The notes beneath the pieces are model-generated. The model saw nothing but the letters and a program-made list of their open reading frames with translations. It did not search any database and was not told the DNA's origin. A stretch of DNA of 64,000 nucleotides, taken from the NCBI GenBank assembly GCA_041739875.1, contig JBGSNA010000182.1, forward strand, positions 1 through 64,000, given 5' to 3'. Source of the DNA: JBBSJZ01 sp041739875. GTDB taxonomy: Bacteria; Planctomycetota; Planctomycetia; Pirellulales; Pirellulaceae. Below, in pieces: positions 1 to 9,397 of the stretch (positions are counted from its first letter, which is position 1; every line of letters begins with the position of its first letter). The position numbers were made by a program, and so were the translations under genes.

Positions 1-116
1 GTCTAAGGGCGGAACGCCAACCACACGGCTCGTTTCTCGAACCTTCGGACGGCGTAGTTGGTTCTAGCCCATCCTCGAGAGATGCGCCCCAAGCCGCTAA
101 ATCACTTTGAAACCTC

Positions 117-1562
117 ATGAACAATAATCAACCTATCGACTGGGCTCGACGCACGTTCTTGTCCAAGTCGTTTGCTGGGATCGGATCGTTCGCGCTGGCG
201 TCGATGCTGAGCAAGAACTCAATTCGCTCGAATCAGTTGCACGGAGCTGGCCTGTTGGCGGATCATCCTTGGCCCGCGCTGCCTGGGTTTCCGAATCACG
301 CGCCAAAAGCCAAACGAATCGTGCACTTGTGCATGGCTGGTGGACCTTCACACGTTGAATCGCTCGATCCGAAGCCGGAACTGGATCGTATCGATGGCCA
401 ACCGTTTCCGGCTTCGTTCACGAACGGCCAGCAACTGGCTCAACTTCAAAATACGGAGCTGAAAGCTCGCAAGTCGTTTGTGAAGTTTAAGAAGTGGGGC
501 AAGTCGGGTTTGGAGATGTCCGAATTGTTTCCGCACATTGGCGAATTGGCCGACGACCTCTGTCTCATCCGGAGCATGACGACGGAACAGATCAATCACG
601 ACACGGCTCACGCGTTTATGAACAGCGGATCGATCATCAAGGGTCGACCGAGCATGGGTTCGTGGATGCTTTACGGCCTAGGCGCAGAGACAGATAATTT
701 GCCTGGGTATGTCGTGATGACGTCCTCTGGGCCAGGTGCACAGCCGGTATCGGCGCGTCAATGGAGTGCCGGTTTCTTGCCGAGCAAGTTCCAAGGTGTC
801 GCGTTTCAAGCGAGCGGTTCACCAGTCCACTACATCGGCAATCCCGACGGTGTTTGTCAATCGACTCAGCGACAAGTGATCGATGAGATTCAACGTATCA
901 ATGGCATGTTGGCTGAGCGACATTTTGATCCAGAGATTGAAACGCGGATCGCTCAGTACGAGATGGCTTTCAAGATGCAGACCGCTGTACCCGACTTGGC
1001 CGATATGTCTCAGGAATCGCAGGAGACGCTTGACGAGTACGGTGTCAAGAAACCTGGCGATGGTTCGTTTGCGTCGAATTGCTTGCTCGCAAGGCGATTG
1101 CTAGAGCGAGGTGTGCGTTTTGTCCAGCTTTACCACCGAGGATGGGACCATCACGGTGACTTAGTGAAGAACTTCACCATCGCCGCCGAAGCGACTGACC
1201 GACCATCGGCGGCGCTCGTGAAGGACCTAAAGCGACTCGGATTGCTCGATGACACGCTGGTGCTTTGGGGCGGCGAGTTTGGACGCACTCCGATGGCACA
1301 AGGCTCCGGTCGCGATCACCACATCAATGGTTTCAGTGTCTGGATGGCCGGGGGCGGCGTGAAAGGTGGGATGGCTTACGGAGCCACGGATGAGCTCGGT
1401 TACAATAGCGTCGAGAACATTGTCCACGTGAGAGATTTGCACGCGACCATGTTGCACCTGTTCGGTGTCGATCACGAGAAGCTCACGGCACGTTTCCAAG
1501 GCTTGGACTTGCGGCTCACCGGCGTCGAACCCTCACGCGTCGTTCGCGACATCATTGCGTAG
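117..1562 (+). CDS. DUF1501 family Tat-exported protein
   Basis: A 481-residue protein of the DUF1501 family (sulfatase/alkaline-phosphatase-like fold, common in planctomycetes, biochemical role unproven). The N-terminus carries a twin-arginine signal (ARRTFLSKSFAGIGSFALAS, about residues 11-30), so folded export is expected. Typical family segments are visible: HLCMAGGPSHVESLDPKPEL near residue 70, GRPSMGSWMLYGLG near 180, and WGGEFGRTP followed by GRDHH near 385-400, where metal-binding Asp/His residues of the fold would lie. It sits 77 bp upstream of a PSD1-type gene on the same strand and probably forms an operon with it. In the two other pairs of this window the order is reversed. No strong ribosome binding site precedes the ATG. 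Confidence 0.9.
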   Translation: MNNNQPIDWARRTFLSKSFAGIGSFALASMLSKNSIRSNQLHGAGLLADHPWPALPGFPNHAPKAKRIVHLCMAGGPSHVESLDPKPELDRIDGQPFPASFTNGQQLAQLQNTELKARKSFVKFKKWGKSGLEMSELFPHIGELADDLCLIRSMTTEQINHDTAHAFMNSGSIIKGRPSMGSWMLYGLGAETDNLPGYVVMTSSGPGAQPVSARQWSAGFLPSKFQGVAFQASGSPVHYIGNPDGVCQSTQRQVIDEIQRINGMLAERHFDPEIETRIAQYEMAFKMQTAVPDLADMSQESQETLDEYGVKKPGDGSFASNCLLARRLLERGVRFVQLYHRGWDHHGDLVKNFTIAAEATDRPSAALVKDLKRLGLLDDTLVLWGGEFGRTPMAQGSGRDHHINGFSVWMAGGGVKGGMAYGATDELGYNSVENIVHVRDLHATMLHLFGVDHEKLTARFQGLDLRLTGVEPSRVVRDIIA

Positions 1563-1639
1563 TCGGATCATTTCCTAACGAATCTTCGATACTACGCAGC
1601 TCAGTTACGCTTAATAGCAACAATAATTTAGATACTTCC

Positions 1640-4600
1640 ATGAAATACATTCATTGTTTTGCGATCGTGTTCAGCTTCACGTCATTTGCGTGCGCCGCAG
1701 GTACGAAGAAGGAACTGCCCGAACACGTTTCCTTCAACGCGCATATTCGGCCGCTGATGTCGAACACATGCTTTACATGCCATGGACCCGATGAAGAGGA
1801 CAACGAGAGCGAGTTTCGCATCGATTCATTCGAGAGCGCGACGGGCGCCTTGCCATCGGACGATAAACTCGTCGGCATCAAACCTGGGGATGTCAGCGCC
1901 TCGGAGGTCTATGCGAGGATCATGGGAACAAGCGACGGCGAACAGATGCCTCCGGAGAGCTTTCGTCATCAGTTGACGGATTACGACCGAGCGTTGATCG
2001 GCCGCTGGATCGAGCAAGGTGCGACGTACGAACAGCACTGGGCATATTCGCCAATCGTTCGGCCTGAACTCCCCAAGTTGAGCAAACACCAGAAACTTGT
2101 TGCGAACCCGATCGACGCCTTCGTGCTCGCAAGACTCGAATCCGAAGGCATCGAACCCAGTGCGTTGGTGGATCGTGCAACCTTGCTGCGTCGATTGAGT
2201 CTCGATCTCATCGGGCTTCCACCGTCGGCTGAGGAAGTTCTCGAGTTCACGAACGATGCTCGCGAGGGTGCGTACCAACGCCAAGTGGAACGATTATTGG
2301 CGTCCAAGCATTTCGGCGAGCGGATGGCAAGTTTTTGGCTCGATTTAGTTCGTTTCTCAGACACGGTGGGTTTTCACGGAGACCAAAACCAACGGATATA
2401 CCCCTACCGCGACTATGTCATTGACTCGTTCAATTCAAACAAACCGTTCGACGTTTTCACGCGTGAACAACTTGCTGGAGACTTGCTTACCGGAGCGGAT
2501 GGACGTGGACCGTCGCCCGAGCAACTGACCGCCACAGGCGTCTTGCGGTTGAACATGGTCACACGTGAAGGCGGGGCGCAACCGGGTGAGTATCTGGCGA
2601 AATACAAAGCTGACCGGGTACGTGCGATCGGAACTGCGTGGCTCGGCTCGACGTTGGCGTGTTGCGAATGCCACAACCACAAGTACGATCCATTCACGGC
2701 CAAAGATTTTTATTCCATCGGCGCGTTCTTTGATGACCTGCGCCAATGGGGTGTGTATTCAGACTACGGTTACACACCCAATGCGGATCTGAAGGGATTC
2801 AACAACGATTACCCGTTCCCGCCCGAGCTTCGAACGAAAAGCGAGTCAGCAGTCGCCGAGATCCAGACACTGGAGCGGGAGCGTGACAAGGAACTGTTCG
2901 CAGCCCTAGGTACAAAGTCGCTCGAGTCCAAGGATGGCAAGGCTTGGCTCGAAGCAGTGCGGCAAACACTTGCTCAACATTCGGATGGTTGGGTTCCAAC
3001 TCGAATTCTTGAGTTGCCGGAGGCTAGCCAAGGGACCCTGCGATTGCTCGACGACAACAGCGTGCTCGTTCACGGAGATGCCAAATCGTTTGAGATTCCG
3101 GTGAGCGTTGAGCATGCGATGACGTACGCGGCAATCCGTGTCGAAGTGTTGCCCGACGAATCACACAAGGGAAATGTCGGTAGAGGCGAAGACGGACATT
3201 TCTCGCTCAGTCTCTCGGCAAAGGTTGAGGACTCGAGCGAGAACGTCAATGATTCGAATTGGGTTCGCCCACGATACGTGCGAATCGAACTGCCGGGTAA
3301 AGACAAGACTCTTTCGCTCGCCGAAGTCGAAATATTCGCGGCATCCGAATCTGGTGAGCTAACGAACATTGCACGCAATGGCACAGCGACACAATCGAGC
3401 GACTACACCGATGGAGGAAAAGCTCCGCTAGCGATCGATGGCATTACAGACGGTATTTACCGCGGTTCAAATTCAGTTACCCACACGAGCCTAGCGAGCA
3501 CCGACCCATGGTGGGAAGTTGATCTGGGCCGCGAACAACGCCTCGCCAAAATCGTGATTTGGAATCGCACGGATGCCCAGTTTTCGGAACGATTGAAGGA
3601 CTATCGCGTGGTGCTACTTGGTGAGGATCGCCAGCCACAATTCGTCGCGTCTCCCGAAACACCGAAGCCGTCACTGGAAATCGCTGTGCCGGAAAAATCG
3701 ACGTTGAAAGATTTGGATAGTATCCAGTTTGCTTGGTCGGAAGCCGATCGACGGACGCCGTCCAGCTTCAACAGCGGACAGGAGCCAGTCAATCTTGAAG
3801 AAACGTGGCGAAGCGGTCCGATGCGCTGGCAACTTCCCGCGGACGAAACAAAACTCACGCATACCGCCGTGTATCACTTCGCCAAGCCACTGCAATTGTC
3901 CCCGGAACATCGCATGACGGTGACGTTCAAGAGCGGCGACGTCGGTCGTGTGCGATTGTCGCTGACGCCGATCGGTCACGCGGTCGCCGGTATGTCAGCT
4001 GTGAGCGACGAGCTTGCGGACGCCGTTCACGTGGATGCGGACAAACGGTCGCAGTCGCAAACGTCGCTTCTTGTCAGTGCATTGCATCGTGCGACGGTGC
4101 CTGTGGCTGCGCAGCACGAACAGAGCCAATACTACCGCGATGAGATTTTGAAGTTGCGAAGTGGTATGGCGATGACGTTGGTGGCGCAATCGATCCCAAG
4201 CGACGACATCCCAGTCAGTCGCGTGCGCCCTCGCGGGAATTGGCAAGACGAGTCCGGCGAGTTAGCGCCTCCTGGGTTCCCTGAATTTTTGCCAGGTGGC
4301 GAGCGCACGAGTGAGCAACGATTGACGCGTTTGGATTTGGCGGACTGGTTGACGTCACCAACCAATCCGCTGACATCACGGCATTTTGTGAATCACACGT
4401 GGAAGCAATGGTTCGGCAGTGGTTTGTCATCGAAGCTTGATGACCTCGGTAACCAGGGCGAATGGCCCAGCCATCCACAGTTGCTCGATTGGCTCGCATC
4501 GGAGTTTGTGCAAAGCGGTTGGGACATCAAGCACATTGTGCGATTGATGGTCACAAGCCGAACGTATCGCCAAGCCGCTGCAGTCCGCCCGGAATTGGCA

Positions 4601-5272
4601 GACCTCGATCCTTACAACCGACTTCTATCTCAACAATCGCCGCGACGATTGGAAGCTGAGATCGTTCGCGACAACGCGTTGGCGATTTCGGGGCTCTTGC
4701 AAGCGGGCTATGTTGGCGGGCCGAGTATTTTTCCGTACCAGCCAGGTGGGCATTATGTGAACATCCAGTTTCCAAATCGAACGTATGTCGACAGTCGCGA
4801 TTTTCGCCAGTATCGACGAGGCGTGTACATGCACTGGCAACGCTCTTTCTTGCATCCAATGCTCGTGAATTTTGATGCTCCCGCCCGCGACGAGTGCACT
4901 GCGGATCGGCCGCTATCGAACAGTCCCCAGCAAGCGTTGACGCTGTTGAACGACCCCGTTTTCGTTGAAGCCTCGCATGCGATGGCCTCGCGTGTACTAG
5001 CGACCAAATCAGGCTCAGATTTCGATGAGTTGTTGGACTTCGCGTTCCTGGTCGCTGTCAGTCGCGAGCCGAACGCGAAAGAACGCCTGTCTTTGCGAGA
5101 ATTGTATGCTCGCCAATTAGCGTACTATAACGAGAATCCGTCTGAGGCGGAAAGAACGATCGCGGTCGGTAATATGCCGTCCACAGCTTCAACGGAGCCC
5201 GCAAGCCTGGCTGCTTGGACCCAAGTTTGCCGAGTGATTTTGAACCTGCATGAAACCATCACGCGATTCTAG
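1640..5272 (+). CDS. PSD1-type cytochrome c/DUF1549/DUF1553 protein with F5/8 type C domain
   Basis: A 1210-residue secreted protein. A signal peptide covers about residues 1-20. A PSCyt1-type heme motif CFTCH lies at about 44-48. The DUF1549 block includes NPIDAFVLARLE and a CxxCxxHKxDP motif (CCECHNHKYDP) at about 341-352. A discoidin/F5/8 type C-like segment (about 590-700, with IARNGTATQSSDY and WWEVDLG) is inserted before DUF1553 (about 890-1160, LADWLTSPTNPLTSR). The F5/8 type C fold usually binds carbohydrate, which suggests a polymer-binding role (inference). It follows a DUF1501 gene. Its stop codon overlaps the stop codon of the convergent asparaginase-like gene. Function of the family is not established. 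Confidence 0.9.
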   Translation: MKYIHCFAIVFSFTSFACAAGTKKELPEHVSFNAHIRPLMSNTCFTCHGPDEEDNESEFRIDSFESATGALPSDDKLVGIKPGDVSASEVYARIMGTSDGEQMPPESFRHQLTDYDRALIGRWIEQGATYEQHWAYSPIVRPELPKLSKHQKLVANPIDAFVLARLESEGIEPSALVDRATLLRRLSLDLIGLPPSAEEVLEFTNDAREGAYQRQVERLLASKHFGERMASFWLDLVRFSDTVGFHGDQNQRIYPYRDYVIDSFNSNKPFDVFTREQLAGDLLTGADGRGPSPEQLTATGVLRLNMVTREGGAQPGEYLAKYKADRVRAIGTAWLGSTLACCECHNHKYDPFTAKDFYSIGAFFDDLRQWGVYSDYGYTPNADLKGFNNDYPFPPELRTKSESAVAEIQTLERERDKELFAALGTKSLESKDGKAWLEAVRQTLAQHSDGWVPTRILELPEASQGTLRLLDDNSVLVHGDAKSFEIPVSVEHAMTYAAIRVEVLPDESHKGNVGRGEDGHFSLSLSAKVEDSSENVNDSNWVRPRYVRIELPGKDKTLSLAEVEIFAASESGELTNIARNGTATQSSDYTDGGKAPLAIDGITDGIYRGSNSVTHTSLASTDPWWEVDLGREQRLAKIVIWNRTDAQFSERLKDYRVVLLGEDRQPQFVASPETPKPSLEIAVPEKSTLKDLDSIQFAWSEADRRTPSSFNSGQEPVNLEETWRSGPMRWQLPADETKLTHTAVYHFAKPLQLSPEHRMTVTFKSGDVGRVRLSLTPIGHAVAGMSAVSDELADAVHVDADKRSQSQTSLLVSALHRATVPVAAQHEQSQYYRDEILKLRSGMAMTLVAQSIPSDDIPVSRVRPRGNWQDESGELAPPGFPEFLPGGERTSEQRLTRLDLADWLTSPTNPLTSRHFVNHTWKQWFGSGLSSKLDDLGNQGEWPSHPQLLDWLASEFVQSGWDIKHIVRLMVTSRTYRQAAAVRPELADLDPYNRLLSQQSPRRLEAEIVRDNALAISGLLQAGYVGGPSIFPYQPGGHYVNIQFPNRTYVDSRDFRQYRRGVYMHWQRSFLHPMLVNFDAPARDECTADRPLSNSPQQALTLLNDPVFVEASHAMASRVLATKSGSDFDELLDFAFLVAVSREPNAKERLSLRELYARQLAYYNENPSEAERTIAVGNMPSTASTEPASLAAWTQVCRVILNLHETITRF

Positions 5273-6693
5273 GGAACCGTCGGTTCATCAGGCGATTTGG
5301 CGGTGTGGTCGTGTACGATTCTCCAACCTTCGGGAAGACGTTGGAACACGAGTGTGAATCGGCCTCCCATGGGTTGATCGCTTTCAAGGTGCCACTTACC
5401 CAGAACTTGCATGGCTGAGCCACCCAGCGACAAGAACTCGAGATCCGTGAACGTCAGTTTGCCCATCGCGTCGGGCGTTGGATACCGCAGTTTGTAGCGA
5501 GCCAGCGTCGCGTCGTATCCTCGCGTGATTTCGCCGCCGGACGAGAACGTTAGCTGGTCACTTTTCCAATACGCTTGCATGAAGGCGTCGATGTCGCCGG
5601 CGTTCCAGTCGCGAGCTTGTTGTTTGACGAGCGATGTGATCTCGGTCTCGGTTGAGTTAGCTTCAGATTCGGGTGGCACTCCGCCGTTCTCTAGAATGAG
5701 GTGCGTTTCGAATCGCCCAGTGCTATCCGCTGCGCCACAGCTCATTCCGGAGGTGTTGTGTTGCATCACCATCTCGCCGTGTTGAGAAACGGCAATCAGC
5801 CCACCGATGCCTGGTTGCAAACGTTTTGTCATGATTTCCGTTACGGACGATTCGAGTGACTTATCGGCGTATCGCATTTGTGCCGCAATGTCATAGGCGA
5901 CGCTGTTACGAATGTACTCTTCGCCAACACCTGTTCCTGAAACCGCACAGAGGCCGTTGGATGCGTAAGTGCCGGCGCCGACGAGCGGTGAATCGCCGAC
6001 GCGTCCAGGCAGCTTATTCGCCGTGCCGCCAGTACTCGTTCCGGCCGCGAGGTTTCCGTGTGAGTCAAGCACAACGCAGCCGACGGTGCCGAAGTGTAAA
6101 TGGGAGGCATCTTGGGATGCGGAGGCGATGTCACCCACGCGGATGTCACCCACGCGGATGTCGTCTCGCTGGGTGATGAAGTAGTCGGGTTCGACAAGGG
6201 GCACTTGTTGGGTTTCCGCAAACAGGTCCGCCCCGCGTCCAACTAGAAGTACATGCTTGGTGTTCGTCATGACTCGACGGGCTAGAGAGATCGGATTTTT
6301 GACCTTGGTGACGCCAGCAACCGCGCCACACCCGAGGGTCTTGCCGTCCATGATGGATGCATCCAACTCGGCCGAGCCGTTCTCTGTCAACACCGCACCG
6401 CGACCTGCGTTGAACATCGGATCGTCTTCCATGATTCGGATCACAGCTTCGACAGTATCCATCGCTGATTTGCCCTGAGCCAGCAGGTCGCAACCTGTCT
6501 GCAACGCGTTTCGCAGTCCATCGGTGCGCTTCTTGCTCGACGCTTCACCCAATTGCGATGGTGAACTTCCCGCACCACCGTGAATGACAATGGCCCAAGT
6601 CGGCTTCGCAGTGGACTCGTCACCGTAAGTTGGGCGAACCCCAGCCATCGACAATCCCACGATGGCGACAAGCACGATTGCATTGAACTTCAT
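5269..6693 (-). CDS. Isoaspartyl peptidase/L-asparaginase (Ntn hydrolase) fused to a SnoaL/DUF4440-like domain
   Basis: A 474-residue protein if read from the ATG at 6693, which gives a clean signal peptide (MKFNAIVLVAIVGLSMAG). An upstream extension to 6858 in the same frame is arginine-rich and less likely. Residues about 30-340 match plant-type asparaginases: WAIVIHGGAG at the start, NAGRGAVLTENG, and the autocleavage site FGTVGCVVLD, whose Thr is the expected N-terminal nucleophile. GTSTGGTANKLPGRVGDSP and the GTG motif follow. The C-terminal ~120 residues (RDWNAGDIDAFMQAYWKSDQ, GWRIVHDHTA) look like a SnoaL-like/DUF4440 domain. Expected to hydrolyse isoaspartyl peptides or asparagine in the periplasm. 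A 15-bp in-frame repeat gives RVGDIRVGDI. Confidence 0.88.
   Translation of the reverse strand: MKFNAIVLVAIVGLSMAGVRPTYGDESTAKPTWAIVIHGGAGSSPSQLGEASSKKRTDGLRNALQTGCDLLAQGKSAMDTVEAVIRIMEDDPMFNAGRGAVLTENGSAELDASIMDGKTLGCGAVAGVTKVKNPISLARRVMTNTKHVLLVGRGADLFAETQQVPLVEPDYFITQRDDIRVGDIRVGDIASASQDASHLHFGTVGCVVLDSHGNLAAGTSTGGTANKLPGRVGDSPLVGAGTYASNGLCAVSGTGVGEEYIRNSVAYDIAAQMRYADKSLESSVTEIMTKRLQPGIGGLIAVSQHGEMVMQHNTSGMSCGAADSTGRFETHLILENGGVPPESEANSTETEITSLVKQQARDWNAGDIDAFMQAYWKSDQLTFSSGGEITRGYDATLARYKLRYPTPDAMGKLTFTDLEFLSLGGSAMQVLGKWHLESDQPMGGRFTLVFQRLPEGWRIVHDHTAKSPDEPTVP
6127..6162. repeat. 15-bp in-frame tandem repeat in the asparaginase gene
   Basis: The unit gatgtcacccacgcg occurs twice in a row with a further 6-base partial copy. 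It encodes RVGDI repeated on the minus strand, in a loop just upstream of the autocleavage threonine. Confidence 0.85.
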
Positions 6694-7157
6694 GGCGAAC
6701 CTCTTGCGTCGTCGACGCACAAACAGATGGATTTGAACTGAGGCGAGTTGCATTAAAACGAGGCCGGGAATGACAACCATCGGCCTGGTGATCAAGAACC
6801 GATTGCGAATCGGGCGGCAGCGAAGTTCAGGTTGCTCGTGGCGAAAACTCATTTGCATTGCCTTGACGGTGTTGCCTCAGACTCCCGCCGAACCCCTCTG
6901 CGGTGGCACGACCGTTCTTTAAGTGCGTCATTCTTTTTTTCTAGGCGGATTTGTCTAACTGTAGCGGTTGTGACGGTCGATACCAATAAACAAGTAATTC
7001 AGGTACGCGGCGGGACACGTTTCTTTCGCGACACCTCTGTTCACGATCTTGACGACCGTACATGCTGAGCCTAGACTTGCGAACTGTTAAGTTGAATGCG
7101 GCAAAGGGTTTACAACGATCGAACGGCACCGCAAGGTGAGTTGCTAGGGAGTCATGA
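6694..7157. other. Gene-free interval between two divergent genes
   Basis: No convincing coding region is seen in these 464 bases. The interval holds the upstream regions of the minus-strand asparaginase gene and the plus-strand HU-type gene. The only clear signal is the Shine-Dalgarno-like AGGGAG at 7147-7152 ahead of the HU start. No reliable promoter could be assigned. Confidence 0.5.
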
Positions 7158-7619
7158 GTGACGAAAAAAGACATCGTGCGAACGATTTCCGAAGAAGTCG
7201 GACTGACTCAACAACAGACAAAAGAAATTGTCCAGAAGACCTTTGACGCCATCGTGGAGTCCCTGGTAAGAGAGCGACGGATTGAGTTGCGCAACTTTGG
7301 AGTTTTCGAAGTAAAACCCCGAGCGGCACGCAAAGCGAGAAACCCGCGAACTGGACAGCAAGTAGAAGTACCTCGAAAATTCGTGGTCACTTTTAAGCCG
7401 GGCAAGACGATGGAAGCCCGGATGAATGAATTGGATGAGTCTGAACTCAACGAATCGATTTCTGGCAACTCGAATGCTGGCAACACAATCAATTCTGAGG
7501 TTTCGACGAATCTGAAACCCGGTGGCATGCCACCAACAGAGCCACGACGGCTCAATACCGAACACGATCGGATGCCACCAACACCACCGCGCCCAAGCGG
7601 ACGTTGGGACACCGAGTAA
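7158..7619 (+). CDS. HU/IHF-family histone-like DNA-binding protein with C-terminal extension
   Basis: A 153-residue protein starting at GTG, chosen because AGGGAG (7147-7152) lies 5 nt upstream and the protein then begins MTKKDIVRTISEEVGLTQ, as HU proteins do. Residues 1-90 are a full HU fold: helix-turn-helix dimer region, then ELRNFGVFEV and the DNA-binding arm RKARNPRTGQQVEVP, ending VVTFKPGKTME. About 60 extra residues follow, rich in Asn/Pro, with two related blocks (GGMPPTEPRR and RMPPTPPRP). It bends and compacts DNA as a dimer; the role of the tail is unknown. A small lipoprotein gene follows 42 bp downstream. Confidence 0.92.
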   Translation: MTKKDIVRTISEEVGLTQQQTKEIVQKTFDAIVESLVRERRIELRNFGVFEVKPRAARKARNPRTGQQVEVPRKFVVTFKPGKTMEARMNELDESELNESISGNSNAGNTINSEVSTNLKPGGMPPTEPRRLNTEHDRMPPTPPRPSGRWDTE

Positions 7620-7661
7620 CCGCCAAGTTTGACTGACGCAAGGTTCACGGAGGAACGCACG

Positions 7662-7880
7662 ATGCGACGCCTATTGCAATTCGCCTTTCTCGCCGTTTGT
7701 TTGACAACAACGGTTGGATGTTTTGTGCCCATCTACTCCACACGGCCGGAACGCCGCGTCCAACAATTGCTCTACACCTCCGAAGACATGCGATCGCTTG
7801 TCGACGAATGGGAGCGATTCTGGTTCCTTGACTCGCCAAGTCACATGACCCCCATCCGCACCCACGGCGGAATCATGTAG
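7662..7880 (+). CDS. Small putative lipoprotein, planctomycete-type
   Basis: A 72-residue protein. The ATG at 7662 is preferred over in-frame upstream starts because CGGAGGA lies at 7648-7654 and the protein then begins MRRLLQFAFLAVCL, a lipoprotein-like signal ending in TTVGC. The predicted lipidated Cys is about residue 20. The mature part (PIYSTRPERRVQQLLYTSED, then DEWERFWFLD and RTHGGI) is rich in aromatic and charged residues. I recognise the pattern from other planctomycete proteins but know no function. It follows the HU gene and is closed by a hairpin at 7914-7951. Confidence 0.75.
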   Translation: MRRLLQFAFLAVCLTTTVGCFVPIYSTRPERRVQQLLYTSEDMRSLVDEWERFWFLDSPSHMTPIRTHGGIM

Positions 7881-7913
7881 GGTCTTCGGACTCTCGTAAT
7901 CCTCTTCCAAACG

Positions 7914-7951
7914 TACGGTGGGTCAGATCGCTTTGTCGCTGACCCACCGTA
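7914..7951. terminator. Perfect 13-bp hairpin between convergent genes
   Basis: TACGGTGGGTCAG at 7914-7926 pairs exactly with CTGACCCACCGTA at 7939-7951 around a 12-nt loop. It lies between the ends of the lipoprotein gene and the convergent methyltransferase gene. It lacks a U-run, so it is either a factor-assisted or bidirectional terminator, or a transcript-stabilising hairpin. Confidence 0.6.
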
Positions 7952-8012
7952 ATCGGATTGGGCTCGTTTGCTCGCGGTTACCTTGCGACACGCAATTCAG
8001 TTTGCGTCGCGC

Positions 8013-9347
8013 TCAGTTCGGGTCGCGTTTGATACACGGCTCGCTATCTCTCGCGGTTGTCCACGCCGCATAGACTTTCTTGCCGATGCTACCGAGCCAA
8101 AGCGTTACGGGGCGATCGCCACAATCCCGAAAAGTGCGTATCACTTTGATTGGATCGCGATCGACACCGCGCACTTTCACAACGGCCGGGTAGACGCTTC
8201 GAGCTCGCATTTCTTTCTTCAGTCTTCGTTCGTCGCACGATCCCGACCACTCAACGCGACCCACGATCGCCATCCCAAGACTGACTGCGTTGACACCGGC
8301 TGCTCCGAGACCGCCAATGCCTGAGGCCGTGGTCAGAAAACCGCTCGGTGAGCCAATCACCCGCAATCCGTTCGTGTTGGCGAACGCGTCGGTCAGCCCA
8401 GCTGCTCGTATGGCTGGGTCAGGATCGATCATCCAGTCGCCAGGTTCGCTTGCGATCATCGCGCGGCGCTCAACCGCGAACTGCGATTCGACGCTAAAGC
8501 GTTGTGTGGAACCATCGCTACGAATTGCAATCGCAGACCGTGAATCCTCAGGCAACTCCGCCCGCGCCAATGCATCGCCAGCGAGAAGCGATTGTTCTCG
8601 AACACTACCGCGAAGCGAAATCCAGGTGCGATGGGAAGGACCATCCAGTGTTGAGCAATCCACGTCGGCGGCTGGCGCGAGTTTGACGATTGCGGCCGAC
8701 GATTTGTTGACGACTCGTGTGACATCCGACCATGCAGGCAAATAGTAATCGGGTGAGCTCGTCCGTTTACCGCCAGCTCGCCGATCGGGATCGATATGAA
8801 TAGCCCCGTTCCAATCCTTGGCGAACGAGATCGCGTCAGCACGGATGAACTTTGCCTCGCCAGCAAACGTTGCGGAGCGGCAGTTGGCTTCGGCGAGTCG
8901 CACCATCATCGCGTCCAAGTCGACCGCGACCACCGGCCCTCGTTGAGCCAACCAGAACGTGTCGCCGCCGATGCCGCAACATAAATCAGCCACCGGAGTA
9001 TCCCCGAACCAGGATGCCTTCAACAGAGCGACCTGCCACGGCGTCGATTGCTGGAGCGCCCGCTCAGTCACCCACCAAACGCCGCCACACCCAGCGTCAC
9101 CGGGACTAACACCGACACCATTACCGACACTAACACCGAGACCGACACCAACAAAGGCACTGTCACCGACACTCGTTGTCTCACCGAATTTGTGTTGTGC
9201 TTTACGCTGGAGTGATGCGGTATCCGCGATCGCGCCTTCTGCCCGGCTGCCGAACTGGCTCCTCAACGATTGGCGAAAATTTTCTTCGACGTTCAACGTG
9301 ATACTCAAACCCGGCCACCAGCACTGACACTCGACAAACTGACACAC
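8013..9347 (-). CDS. SAM-dependent methyltransferase with THUMP-like C-terminal domain
   Basis: Up to 444 residues. A Rossmann methyltransferase core is clear: ATPWQVALLK-type lead (here STPWQVALLKASWFGD), PVADLCCGIGGDTFWLA as the SAM-binding motif I, VAVDLD as motif II, and AIHIDPDRRAGGKR in the motif IV region. The C-terminal part (EMRARSVYPAVVKVRGV, then PVTLWLG) fits the THUMP-like domain linked to these enzymes. Substrate is unknown, probably RNA. The GTG start at 9347 gives an odd Cys/Trp-rich leader, so the true start may be the in-frame TTG near 9296. A repeat-derived Gly/Val segment (VGVGLGVSVGNGVGVS) interrupts the protein at about residue 67-82. The gene is divergent from the next methyltransferase. 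Confidence 0.82.
   Translation of the reverse strand: MCQFVECQCWWPGLSITLNVEENFRQSLRSQFGSRAEGAIADTASLQRKAQHKFGETTSVGDSAFVGVGLGVSVGNGVGVSPGDAGCGGVWWVTERALQQSTPWQVALLKASWFGDTPVADLCCGIGGDTFWLAQRGPVVAVDLDAMMVRLAEANCRSATFAGEAKFIRADAISFAKDWNGAIHIDPDRRAGGKRTSSPDYYLPAWSDVTRVVNKSSAAIVKLAPAADVDCSTLDGPSHRTWISLRGSVREQSLLAGDALARAELPEDSRSAIAIRSDGSTQRFSVESQFAVERRAMIASEPGDWMIDPDPAIRAAGLTDAFANTNGLRVIGSPSGFLTTASGIGGLGAAGVNAVSLGMAIVGRVEWSGSCDERRLKKEMRARSVYPAVVKVRGVDRDPIKVIRTFRDCGDRPVTLWLGSIGKKVYAAWTTARDSEPCIKRDPN
9097..9175. repeat. Degenerate accgacac/taacaccga minisatellite inside the methyltransferase gene
   Basis: About 79 bases are built from variants of accgacaccaac/accgacactaac. On the minus strand they encode alternating Gly/Val/Ser. 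This reads as a low-complexity insertion between the N-terminal helical part and the methyltransferase core. The frame is kept. Confidence 0.7.
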
Positions 9348-9397
9348 AGCCTATCCAATGCGTCCCCGAACCTAAACCCAACAAGAGGAAATACGCA

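Noticed and set aside
1..116. End of an upstream gene at the window edge
   Set aside because: Open frames exist but are too short to tell from chance.
7072..7082. Shared motif TAGACTTGCGA also found at about 41349-41359, as a promoter element
   Set aside because: Only two copies, at different distances from the next start, so it may be chance.
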